Below, piece after piece: positions 28,456 through 36,306 of a stretch of DNA of 64,000 nt. The stretch spans positions 17,020-81,019 of the forward strand of contig JAQWMQ010000020.1 in NCBI GenBank assembly GCA_029246705.1, read 5' to 3'. This stretch comes from Phycisphaerales bacterium (GTDB lineage: Bacteria > Planctomycetota > Phycisphaerae > Phycisphaerales > SM1A02). Every line of letters starts with the position of its first letter. Positions within the stretch are counted from its first letter, which is position 1. The notes under the pieces were generated by a model. It was given only the letters and a program-made list of their open reading frames with translations. It made no database searches and was not told the DNA's origin. A program made the translations under genes and the position numbers.

Positions 28456-29196
28456 ATGAGCAACCCCTACAAGAGAGTCGTCCTGAAGATAAGCGGCGAA
28501 AGCTTCGCCTCGGAGGGCTCACTGGGCATCCATCCCGACGAGCTCATGCTGATCGCGGACGAGATCACCGCCGCCAGGGCCAACGGCACCGATATCGCGG
28601 TCGTGGTGGGCGGTGGAAACATCATCAGGGGAGCCTCCCTGGCAGCCATGACGTCGTTCGACCAGTCCGCCTCGGACTACATGGGCATGCTCGGAACGGT
28701 CATCAACGGCCTCGCGCTGAAGGAAGCGCTGGAAAGCCGCAACCATCCGGCACGGGTGATGAGCGCGATCAACCTCACCTCGGTCGCGGAACCGTTCATT
28801 CGAAGTCGCGCCCTGAGGCACTTCGAGAAGGGGCGGGTGGTCATCCTGGTCGCAGGAACCGGCAATCCGTTCTTCACGACCGATACCTGCGCGTCGCTTC
28901 GAGCGATCGAACTCGGCGCCGACATCCTGCTGAAGGCGACCAAGGTCGACGGGATCTACGACAGCGACCCGGTGAAGAATCCGAATGCGGTTCGATACGA
29001 CTCGATCACCTACAATGAGGCACTCGAAAAGAAGCTCGGCGTCATGGATCTCACCGCCATGGCGATGTGCATGGAGCACGACCTCCCCATCTGCGTCTTC
29101 GATTTCAAGCAGCAGGGGAACATTCGCAGGGTCGTCGAAGGCTCGCCGGGCATTGGAACCATGGTCGCGAGTGGTGAGAAGTTCGCGAAGGCGTGA
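28456..29196 (+). CDS. pyrH: Uridylate kinase
   Basis: Phosphorylates UMP to UDP in pyrimidine nucleotide synthesis. Protein of 246 residues (family about 240) from the ATG at 28456, with GAGGAG seven bases upstream. Amino-acid-kinase fold signatures: KISGESF at the N terminus, VVGGGNIIRG for phosphate binding, DYMGMLGTVING, the GTGNPFFTTDT motif, and LLKATKVDGIYD. The frr gene follows, as in most bacteria; in many genomes tsf and rpsB lie upstream, but not here, where the neighbour is the divergent vWA operon. Confidence 0.97.
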   Translation: MSNPYKRVVLKISGESFASEGSLGIHPDELMLIADEITAARANGTDIAVVVGGGNIIRGASLAAMTSFDQSASDYMGMLGTVINGLALKEALESRNHPARVMSAINLTSVAEPFIRSRALRHFEKGRVVILVAGTGNPFFTTDTCASLRAIELGADILLKATKVDGIYDSDPVKNPNAVRYDSITYNEALEKKLGVMDLTAMAMCMEHDLPICVFDFKQQGNIRRVVEGSPGIGTMVASGEKFAKA

Positions 29197-29228
29197 CGCC
29201 GGCAGAAGCCGGGGATACGGAGACGACG

Positions 29229-29789
29229 ATGGAACCCGACGAGATCCTCCTCGAGTGCGAGGAACGCATGGACGGCACCACGGAATACCTCGGCCGCGAG
29301 CTGCGGGGCATCCGAACCGGCAGGGCGAACACCGCCCTGCTCGAGTACCTCAAGGTGGACTACTACGGAAGTCCCACCGACCTGAGGGAACTGGCCGCGG
29401 TCAGCGTTGCCGAAGCGACCGTCCTCATGGTGAAGCCGTTCGACCCCGGCGCGAAGAACGAGATCATCAAGGCGATCGAGTCCGCGGATCTCGGCCTGAA
29501 TCCCCAGGCTGATGGCAACACCGTTCGGATCTCGATCCCCTCACCCACCTCTCAGCGACGACAGCAGCTCATCGCCCAGGTCAAGAAGCTCGGCGAGGAA
29601 TCCAAGGTGGCGGTGAGAAACGAACGCCGTGATGCCAACAAGTCCCTCGACCAGGCCCAGACCGACCTGAAGCTCGGCGACGACGAGATCAAGGGTTCCA
29701 AGAGCGACGTCGACGATCTCACCAAGTCGCACACCGCGAAGATCGACGAGATGATCGGATCCAAGGTCACGGAGATCGAGGACATCTGA
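29229..29789 (+). CDS. frr: Ribosome recycling factor
   Basis: Splits post-termination ribosomes together with EF-G. Protein of 186 residues (family about 185) from the ATG at 29229, with GGAG six bases before. A GTG overlapping the pyrH stop at 29193 would add 12 residues and is less likely. Motifs: GIRTGRANTALLE, VDYYGSPTDLRELA, the KPFDPGAKNEIIKAI block and IPSPTSQRRQQL, followed by the long C-terminal helix. Confidence 0.97.
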   Translation: MEPDEILLECEERMDGTTEYLGRELRGIRTGRANTALLEYLKVDYYGSPTDLRELAAVSVAEATVLMVKPFDPGAKNEIIKAIESADLGLNPQADGNTVRISIPSPTSQRRQQLIAQVKKLGEESKVAVRNERRDANKSLDQAQTDLKLGDDEIKGSKSDVDDLTKSHTAKIDEMIGSKVTEIEDI

Positions 29790-29939
29790 GAAACCCCCGG
29801 GTTTACCCCACCACTTGAGGAGCATTCACGGCGACAGAATCGCGTGGGTGCGGGTGCTATCGGACCAGCCACGTGAAATGGACATTCGGGATGGCGCGAA
29901 GCTTGCTTCCCCGGTCACTGGTGACAGGTTTGTGACATG

Positions 29940-29956
29940 AGGTCGTCGAACGACCT
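29940..29956 (+). promoter_or_regulatory. Hairpin in the leader of the 29987-30661 gene
   Basis: AGGTCGT and ACGACCT form a 7-bp perfect stem with a CGA loop, 30 bases before the start codon. Just upstream (29917-29940) are several GTGAC/GTCAC half-sites that could be a regulator binding site. Confidence 0.35.
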
Positions 29957-29986
29957 TGTGTCCATGCCTCTTGCAGGGTGACGAAG

Positions 29987-30661
29987 ATGAAGAAGAGATT
30001 GACAGTCTGCCTGATTGCCGCCGGATGCATGTCCCCGGTCATCGCCGACGAAGTGGGTGACCCGAACGCACTGCACACCCACGGGCTGTCGGCAGGCGTG
30101 TCCTACTACACGATGAGCGGCACCGATTCGCAGGTGTTCACGCCTGAATCAGCTTATGCGGAATGCGCTCACGTCCAGATCGGCGGGACATACCACGCGC
30201 AGCTCACCGTTGCCAACGAATGCTCGAACACCGACGATGACGTCGACATCATTCGATTCGAATGGGCCAACCTGAACTTGAGCTACCCGCAGTGGGGCAT
30301 CACCGCACTGGGCTCGGGAACCAGCACCATCAGCACCACGATGGACGGCGAGATATCGTTCGGTTCGATCGAGAACATCGAAGACCTCTCAAGCAGTGCC
30401 GACTGGTCGATCGAGGTGTATTCGGATTTCGGACTGGTCGGATCCCTCGACGACTTCGATTCGAGTTTCAGCCTGGAGAAGGACACCCAGTACGAACTGG
30501 TCTTCTCGATGGGCGGCTACGATACGATCACCACCGACGGGAACACCGTCTCCTGGGACCTGGCGATCGCCTACGCATCCGGCGGAGGCTCAGTGCCCGG
30601 AGCGGGCGGACTCGCGGCCCTGGCAGGACTTGCCGGCGGAAGACGAAGACGTCGGCGATGA
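29987..30661 (+). CDS. Exported protein with PEP-CTERM-like C-terminal sorting tail
   Basis: Protein of 224 residues, start set at MKKRLTV (29987), with a signal peptide ending near SPVIADE. The middle is Ser/Thr/Asp rich and beta-strand dominated. The C terminus is VPGAGGLAALAGLAGG followed by six Arg: a small-residue proline motif, a hydrophobic span and a basic cluster. This is the layout of PEP-CTERM-type sorting tails cleaved by exosortase-family enzymes, in the variant common in Phycisphaerae. The function of the mature protein is unknown. Confidence 0.8.
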   Translation: MKKRLTVCLIAAGCMSPVIADEVGDPNALHTHGLSAGVSYYTMSGTDSQVFTPESAYAECAHVQIGGTYHAQLTVANECSNTDDDVDIIRFEWANLNLSYPQWGITALGSGTSTISTTMDGEISFGSIENIEDLSSSADWSIEVYSDFGLVGSLDDFDSSFSLEKDTQYELVFSMGGYDTITTDGNTVSWDLAIAYASGGGSVPGAGGLAALAGLAGGRRRRRR

Positions 30662-30727
30662 GCCGTGGTCCACGATCCTGACCCCTTCGGTTGACCCGGA
30701 ACCGAGTTGAACGGACGATGGGTTTCG

Positions 30728-31231
30728 ATGCGTTGCCCCTACTGCGGACACTATGACTCGAAGGTGATCGACAGCCGATCCAGCGATCGGGATCGTGGCA
30801 GTGCCATCCGACGCCGCAGGAGCTGCAAGAGCTGTGACGGGCGGTTCACGACCTACGAACGGGTCGAGAAGACCGCGCGCATGATGGTGATCAAGAAGGA
30901 CGGCACCCGGACTCCCTTCGACTCGGAGAAGATCCTCGGGGGCATCCAGGCCGCCTGTGGGAAGCGACCGGTCTCGGAGGAGCGGAAGCTCGAGATCGTC
31001 GCCGAGATCGAGGAACAGGTCCACCGCGAACACGACCGGGAGATCGACTCCCTCGAGATCGGGAGACGGGTCGCGATGCTGCTCCGGGTGACCGATGAAG
31101 TGGCCTGGATCCGCTATGCCAGCGAATACCAGTCATTCGAGTCGATCGACCAGGTCCAGGAGGCGATCCAGGAACTCAAGAGCACGCCTCCCCCGGTCTC
31201 CGGGCAGAACGACCTCTTCCCGTCGGACTGA
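30728..31231 (+). CDS. nrdR: Transcriptional repressor NrdR
   Basis: Zinc-ribbon/ATP-cone regulator of ribonucleotide reductase genes. Protein of 167 residues from the ATG at 30728 (family about 150-165). The zinc ribbon starts MRCPYCGHYDSKVIDSR and its second knuckle is CKSCDGRF, giving CxxC...CxxC. The ATP cone follows (MVIKKDGTRTPFDSEKILGGI). The extended C-terminal ~20 residues are Ser/Pro rich. No nrd gene is in the window. thrS follows after 30 bases and may be cotranscribed. Confidence 0.95.
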   Translation: MRCPYCGHYDSKVIDSRSSDRDRGSAIRRRRSCKSCDGRFTTYERVEKTARMMVIKKDGTRTPFDSEKILGGIQAACGKRPVSEERKLEIVAEIEEQVHREHDREIDSLEIGRRVAMLLRVTDEVAWIRYASEYQSFESIDQVQEAIQELKSTPPPVSGQNDLFPSD

Positions 31232-31261
31232 CCGGCCGCATTCGCGTACACTTCGCGGACC

Positions 31262-33346
31262 ATGCCTGAAATCACACTCCCAGACGGCAGCGTTCGAAGC
31301 TACGACCAGCCCACCAGCCCCGCCGAGGTTGCCGCGGACATCGGACCCGGTCTCGCCAAGGCCGCCCTCGGGGCGAAGATCGACGGCGAGCTCTGCGACC
31401 TCTCGACCGTCATCGATCGGGATGTGGCACTCGGCCTGGTCACCGCAAAGAACAGGGAAGGCGAGATCGACGCGGACGCACTCTTCCTGGTCAGGCATTC
31501 CTGTGCCCACGTGATGGCCGAGGCGATCCAGGCGGTCTTTCCCGGCATCCAGCTGGTCTACGGACCTCCGGTCGAGAACGGCTTCTACTACGACATCGCC
31601 TTTCCCGACGGCGAGGCGATCTCGAGCGAGGACTTCGAGAAGGTCGAAGCCGAGATGAAGCGGATCATCAAGGAGGACCGCCCCTTCACCAGGTACGGGG
31701 CGGACGCCACGGCGGGGCTCGAGAAGCTTCGCTCGGAAGGCTCCAAGTACAAGCTCGACAACGCGGAACGCGCGATCGAAGCGGGTTCGAGCGAACTCTC
31801 CTGGTACGCCACCGGCGAACCCGGCAAGGACTGGGAGGATCTCTGCCGAGGTCCCCACGTACCCTCGACCGGCAGGATCGGTGCCTTCAAGCTGATGAGC
31901 CTCGCCTCGAGCTACTGGCACGGTGACGAGAACTCCGATCGACTGACCCGTGTCTACGGCACGGCGTTCGCCGACAAGAAGCAGCTGAAGCAGCACCTGG
32001 CCAATCTCGAGGAGGCGCGCAAGCGCGACCACCGCGTGCTGGGCAAGCAGTTGAAGCTCTTCACCATCGACGAGATGGTCGGGCAGGGGCTGGTCCTGTG
32101 GACACCCAACGGAGCGGTGGTCCGCCAGCAGCTGCAGGACTTCATCTCCGAGGAACTCACCCGGCAGGGCTACAGCCAGGTCTTCACACCGCACATCGGC
32201 AAGCTCGACCTCTACCGCACTTCCGGCCACTTCCCCTACTACCAGGAGAGTCAGTACACCCCGATCATCGACCGGGCGAAGCTGCACGAACTGGCCGAGG
32301 AAGGCTGTACCTGCGGCGAGCTGGCCAACCGGATGAACGAGGGCGAGATCGAGGGTTATCTCCTGAAGCCGATGAACTGCCCCCACCACATCAGGATCTA
32401 CGCGAGCGAGCAGCGCTCCTACCGGGAACTGCCGGTCCGACTGGCTGAATTCGGCACGGTCTACCGCTGGGAACAGTCCGGCGAGATCGGCGGCATGACC
32501 CGCGTGCGTGGGTTCACCCAGGACGACGCGCACCTCTTCTGCCGTGAGGACCAGATCGCCGAGGAAGTCCAGGGCTGCCTCTCGATCGTGAAGCTCATCT
32601 TCGGCACCCTCGGCATGACCGACTACCGCGTGCGGGTCGGGCTGCGTGACGCCGACAGCAGCAAGTACGTCGGCGATCCCGCCAACTGGGACCGCGCGGA
32701 ACAGGCGTGCCGGGACGCGGCCGCGACGCTGGGCGTCCCCTTCTCGGAGGAACCGGGCGAAGCCGCCTTCTACGGCCCGAAGATCGACTTCGTGGTCAGG
32801 GACGTCATCGGCCGCGAATGGCAGCTGGGAACGGTGCAGGTCGACTACAACCTGCCCGAACGCTTCGACCTCGAATACATCGGCGCCGACAACCAGCGAC
32901 ATCGCCCGGTGATGATCCACCGGGCACCATTCGGTTCGATGGAGCGGTTCATCGGCGTGCTCATCGAGCACTTCGCCGGCGCGTTCCCCTGCTGGCTTGC
33001 GCCCGAGCAGGTGCGGGTGCTCCCCATCAGCGAGAAGAGCGCCGACTATGCGAACGAGGTCCTCGGCATGCTGCGCGAACGAGGCATCCGAGCGACCGTC
33101 GACCACGGGGCCGACCGGATCCAGGCCAAGGTCAAGGTCGCTGCCGACATGAAGATCCCCTACCTCGCAGTGGTGGGACCACGAGATGCGGAAGCCAGGA
33201 AGGTGTCGGTTCGAGCCTTCGGCGAGGATCGCAACCTCGGTGAAGTGGCGCTGGAGGACTTCGTGGCCGACATCGCGGCGGAAGCCGCGTCCCGAGGAGC
33301 GACCAGGCTGCTCTCGAGGTTCGAAGAGGAAGCGGCCACCGAGTAG
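31262..33346 (+). CDS. thrS: Threonyl-tRNA synthetase
   Basis: Charges tRNA-Thr. Protein of 694 residues, somewhat longer than E. coli ThrRS (642). Domains in order: TGS (residues ~1-62), the editing domain with zinc-like motif HSCAHVMAEAI and YGPPVENGFYYDI, the class II catalytic core (motif MNCPHHIRIY with a zinc Cys, FGTVYRWEQSGE for motif 2, GSMERFIGVLIEH for motif 3), and the anticodon-binding domain (QVRVLPISEKSADYANEV). All expected catalytic signatures are present. Confidence 0.98.
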   Translation: MPEITLPDGSVRSYDQPTSPAEVAADIGPGLAKAALGAKIDGELCDLSTVIDRDVALGLVTAKNREGEIDADALFLVRHSCAHVMAEAIQAVFPGIQLVYGPPVENGFYYDIAFPDGEAISSEDFEKVEAEMKRIIKEDRPFTRYGADATAGLEKLRSEGSKYKLDNAERAIEAGSSELSWYATGEPGKDWEDLCRGPHVPSTGRIGAFKLMSLASSYWHGDENSDRLTRVYGTAFADKKQLKQHLANLEEARKRDHRVLGKQLKLFTIDEMVGQGLVLWTPNGAVVRQQLQDFISEELTRQGYSQVFTPHIGKLDLYRTSGHFPYYQESQYTPIIDRAKLHELAEEGCTCGELANRMNEGEIEGYLLKPMNCPHHIRIYASEQRSYRELPVRLAEFGTVYRWEQSGEIGGMTRVRGFTQDDAHLFCREDQIAEEVQGCLSIVKLIFGTLGMTDYRVRVGLRDADSSKYVGDPANWDRAEQACRDAAATLGVPFSEEPGEAAFYGPKIDFVVRDVIGREWQLGTVQVDYNLPERFDLEYIGADNQRHRPVMIHRAPFGSMERFIGVLIEHFAGAFPCWLAPEQVRVLPISEKSADYANEVLGMLRERGIRATVDHGADRIQAKVKVAADMKIPYLAVVGPRDAEARKVSVRAFGEDRNLGEVALEDFVADIAAEAASRGATRLLSRFEEEAATE

Positions 33347-33356
33347 GGCCTCGGTC

Positions 33357-33388
33357 TTTTCGGCACCGGCGAGTGGTCAGGCCGAAAA
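33357..33388. terminator. Possible terminator between thrS and the convergent gene
   Basis: TTTTCGGC (33357-33364) and GCCGAAAA (33381-33388) form an 8-bp stem with a 16-base loop in the 60-base gap between two convergent genes. The built-in A/U ends would allow bidirectional termination, but the loop is long. Confidence 0.35.
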
Positions 33389-33406
33389 CGTACACCCGAC
33401 TTCGAT

Positions 33407-34375
33407 TCAGTTTCCCCAGGCGGCAAGCGCCAGTTCATACGCTGCCGCCGCACCGGCGAAGACACCACCGGCACAGAGGGCGATCAGGCCGGTGCAGGGA
33501 ATCGTCAGACCACCGAAAGTCACGCTGGTTCCCGCCACGCACGCACCGGTGAGCGCGATGCATCCGGCGGTCGCCAGCGCGGTGATCGCCGACCCTGCCG
33601 CGATCGCCGCAGTCTTGCACCAGAAACCCGGACCGCCGTTCTCCCCCGCCATCTGGACGGCGATGATGTTCTGTTGCACGGCCGTGGTCTCGTGCAGGAG
33701 GAGCAACGACATCATCATCCGGCTTTCTTCCGACCAGGGTACGACGTTCATGCCATGGGACAGGATGTCGTCGTGCAGAACCTCGATCACCGAGGCAGGC
33801 GGGACGAAGTCGCCGTCGAAGTAGATGTCCGGGTCGTAGCGCGGATCGGTGTCATTGATGTAGATCTTGGAATTGCCGGAAGTCATGATCAGGGTCGATG
33901 CCTCGAACGCCATCTCGACGGACACCCCCTGCTGCAGGGTGACCGAAAGCACCCCGGAGGGCGTGAAGGCATCGGGGTCGATCGCGAGGGACCCATCGAT
34001 GATCGCCACGATCGAATCGGAACCGGTGCAGAGTCGGATCGGTTCGTTCTCGAAGGTGATCGCGGAGAGGACCGGCGGCTCGGGAACCGCCCCCCAACCA
34101 CCGAGGATCATCGCGAGATCACCCCCATCGACGAAACAACTGCGATCGAAGTCCCGGGAACGATCGGCGGTACCCCATGCCCCGAGCACCATGGAGAGGT
34201 CCTGCCCATCGACGACCTGATCGCAGTTGAGGTCGATCGCGTGATGACAGAAGACCTCGTCGGCGAGGGCGCAGGGCGCGAACTGGGCGAGAAGCATGAG
34301 CATGGTGCAGGCCAGGACGTGCCCCCGATCACGAGTGCGTCGTCCACGGCGGTCGAGTCGAGACCGGCTGGTCAT
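33407..34375 (-). CDS. Secreted dockerin-like protein with C-terminal Cys/Gly/Ala hydrophobic domain
   Basis: Protein of 322 residues from the ATG at 34375 (GGAG six bases upstream). Order: signal peptide; two dockerin-like cassettes at the mature N terminus (DLNCDQVVDGQDL and DRSCFVDGGDL, each ending in LGxWG); a beta-rich middle domain (~90-245); and a hydrophobic C-terminal domain of ~70 residues starting GFWCK, with five Cys, ending AAAYELALAAWGN. It is a paralogue of the next gene upstream. The C-terminal domain recalls the Cys-rich hydrophobic halocin C8 peptide, which is released from a larger precursor. Bacteriocin activity is only an inference; no immunity or processing gene was recognised. 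Confidence 0.8.
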   Translation of the reverse strand: MTSRSRLDRRGRRTRDRGHVLACTMLMLLAQFAPCALADEVFCHHAIDLNCDQVVDGQDLSMVLGAWGTADRSRDFDRSCFVDGGDLAMILGGWGAVPEPPVLSAITFENEPIRLCTGSDSIVAIIDGSLAIDPDAFTPSGVLSVTLQQGVSVEMAFEASTLIMTSGNSKIYINDTDPRYDPDIYFDGDFVPPASVIEVLHDDILSHGMNVVPWSEESRMMMSLLLLHETTAVQQNIIAVQMAGENGGPGFWCKTAAIAAGSAITALATAGCIALTGACVAGTSVTFGGLTIPCTGLIALCAGGVFAGAAAAYELALAAWGN

Positions 34376-34423
34376 GTGTTTCTCCAGATGGATGAACTCG
34401 CGAGGACCGGATTCGGGGCATCG

Positions 34424-34457
34424 AAAAAAAGATCCGCTCAAGAGACAGGAACGTCTC
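34424..34457 (-). terminator. Hairpin plus T-run between the tandem paralogues
   Basis: On the minus strand an AGAGAC/GTCTCT hairpin (34441-34457) is followed ten bases later by seven T (34424-34430). It lies about 50 bases before the downstream paralogue start, so it could terminate the upstream transcript or act as an attenuator. The distance between stem and T-run makes it imperfect. Confidence 0.4.
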
Positions 34458-34533
34458 TTCACCGGAATCAGGGCCACAAAAGCGGGAACTTGCTGATGGG
34501 AACGGGTGCGGACCCGCCAGGGAGGACGACAAC

Positions 34534-34561
34534 GAGGCCCGTTCCGGTCGGAACGGGCCTC
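34534..34561 (-). terminator. Strong 12-bp hairpin after the upstream paralogue
   Basis: Perfect 12-bp stem (34534-34545 with 34550-34561) and a four-base loop, 34 bases after the stop of the 34596-35567 gene. The U-tract behind it on the minus strand is weak. It should reduce read-through between the two paralogues. Confidence 0.7.
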
Positions 34562-34595
34562 GCTGCATGCTGAAGCAGGGCTGACAGGGGGCGCG

Positions 34596-35567
34596 TCAAC
34601 CGCCCCAGTAGCTCAGACACAGTTCATAGGCGGCGGTGCTGCCGGCGAAGACCAATCCGGAACAGAGGATACTCGCGAGCACCGCGCAGGGGATGACCGC
34701 CGTGCCGATGGTGATCGCGCCGACCCCGACGCAACCAAGAGCACAGACAGCCGTCATCATCATGGCGATCTGGGCTGCTGCAGCGATGCATGCCATCTTG
34801 CACATCAAGCCTGGTCCGGCAGTGCCGCCTGCCGGCGGAACCGGGTTGTTCTGGATGATGATGACGTTGTCACGGATGTTGACGTCGCCATTGATGATGA
34901 TCTGCGTGCCGACCATCTTGCTCTCATCAGTCCATGCCGCGACGTTCGTTCCGTGAGTCTCGTAGTCGCCTTGCAGCCCAGTCAGTACCGCAGCGACCGG
35001 AACCAGCTCACCATTGACCTGAAGCGTGTCCTCGTCACTCGTGTCGAGGATCATCTTGGTCTCTCCACACATCATGACCACCGAACCGGAACTGTACTCC
35101 AGACCCACGTAGCCTCCCCCGGCATAGGTGATGTTGACGTATCCGTACTGTTCGTAGGTCATCGGGTCGAATGAGATCTGACCGTCGGCAACGGCCTGAA
35201 GGCTGTCGGTGCCCATGCAGAAGGACATTGCGCTGTTGTTGAAGGTGACATCCTGGATCTCCTGAATCGAGGGTACCGGCCCCCAGCTGCCGAGGACCAT
35301 CGCGAGATCCGATCCACCGACACTGCAGTCCCCATCAAGGTCGTTCACGTTGCCGGATTCACCCCAGCTTCCGAGGACTATCGCGAGATCCTGTCCATCC
35401 ACGATCTGGTCGCAGTTGAGATCGGACGGATGGTTGCAGAGGATGTCTCCCGCCATCGCGACCGAGACGAATTGATTCGCGAGCATCAGCACGCCACAGG
35501 CGAGTGCACAACCCGTTCTCTGGAAACGCTTCTGGCTCAAGGAAAGGTCTTCTGTTCTCTTTGACAT
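34596..35567 (-). CDS. Secreted dockerin-like protein with C-terminal Cys-rich hydrophobic domain (paralogue)
   Basis: Protein of 323 residues from the ATG at 35567, with TTGGAG six bases before. It has the same architecture and length as the 33407-34375 product: signal peptide, two dockerin-like cassettes (DLNCDQIVDGQDL, DGDCSVGGSDL), a beta-rich middle domain, then a C-terminal hydrophobic domain starting GLMCK, with seven Cys, ending TAAYELCLSYWGG. Five Cys positions, the IPC motif and the AAYELxLxxWG terminus are shared with the paralogue. The spacing of 19 between the first and a later Cys, and of 15 before IPC, is identical. Secreted; a toxin or bacteriocin-like precursor is possible but unproven. 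Confidence 0.8.
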   Translation of the reverse strand: MSKRTEDLSLSQKRFQRTGCALACGVLMLANQFVSVAMAGDILCNHPSDLNCDQIVDGQDLAIVLGSWGESGNVNDLDGDCSVGGSDLAMVLGSWGPVPSIQEIQDVTFNNSAMSFCMGTDSLQAVADGQISFDPMTYEQYGYVNITYAGGGYVGLEYSSGSVVMMCGETKMILDTSDEDTLQVNGELVPVAAVLTGLQGDYETHGTNVAAWTDESKMVGTQIIINGDVNIRDNVIIIQNNPVPPAGGTAGPGLMCKMACIAAAAQIAMMMTAVCALGCVGVGAITIGTAVIPCAVLASILCSGLVFAGSTAAYELCLSYWGG

Positions 35568-35893
35568 GTTCTTCTCCAAGAAGGGGGCATCCGAGATGCC
35601 CTTCGACAAGGAGACCGCCCGGACGCCGTTGCGCCGTGACATCTCTTTTCTTGTCGTTCAAGTGCTCGACCCCGGGAAAGCGGACTGGATCAAAGAGCCG
35701 ACACAGCTCCATGCAGGAAGCACGTCCAGTACGTGGGTCCATACACAGCTATGGCGGAGGCCCCGGGTTGTGACGGGTGAACCGAGAAAGTCATCGCTTT
35801 TTATTCGGCACCCCACCTCGCCCGGACCTGTCCCCCGCCGGAACGCATGCAAGCGGTTGGCGGCGTGACGGTTGGATCGAGTAGGCTCTTGCC
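35568..35893. promoter_or_regulatory. 326-base divergent intergenic region
   Basis: Holds the leaders of the minus-strand paralogue gene and the plus-strand DUF2237 gene. A bulged hairpin (35581-35603, centred on GCATC/GATGC) lies 14 bases before the paralogue ATG. I see no convincing sigma70 promoter pair and no coding frame that looks real. Confidence 0.5.
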
Positions 35894-36289
35894 ATGATCT
35901 CGATACCGAACAAAGAGGAACACGCCCGGGCGAGGAACGTTCTTGGCGGCCCACTCGAGCCCTGTTCGAAGGATCCCATGACCGGCTTCTACCGAACCGG
36001 ATGCTGCGAGACCGGCCCCGATGACCAGGGGCGACACGTCGTCTGCATCGTGGCCACCGAGTCGTTTCTCGAATTCAGCCGTGCCGCCGGAAACGACCTG
36101 GCGACCCCCATGCCCGAATACGGCTTTCCGGGCATCAAGCCCGGTGACCAGTGGTGCCTCTGTGCCGCCCGCTGGAAGCAGGCGCTCGATGCCGGGTGTG
36201 CTCCGGAGGTGGTGCTCAAGGCCACCCATGAAGCAGCCCTGGAACTGATCGAACTGGAAGACCTCGAGGCCTACGCCATCGACACCTGA
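35894..36289 (+). CDS. DUF2237 family protein
   Basis: Protein of 131 residues matching the whole length of the conserved family DUF2237. Landmarks are NVLGGPLEPCSKDPMTGFYR, GCCETGPDD, HVVCIVAT, GNDLATPMPEYGFPG, KPGDQWCLCAARW and ATHEAALE. The five conserved cysteines suggest metal or redox chemistry, but the biochemical function of the family is not known to me. Cytosolic, with no signal peptide. The next gene begins 17 bases downstream. Confidence 0.92.
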   Translation: MISIPNKEEHARARNVLGGPLEPCSKDPMTGFYRTGCCETGPDDQGRHVVCIVATESFLEFSRAAGNDLATPMPEYGFPGIKPGDQWCLCAARWKQALDAGCAPEVVLKATHEAALELIELEDLEAYAIDT

Positions 36290-36306
36290 CTACAGAGGGA
36301 AGCCAC

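Noticed and set aside
31133..33106. 657-codon minus-strand frame over thrS
   Set aside because: Antisense shadow of a definite synthetase gene; no ribosome binding site or recognisable domain.
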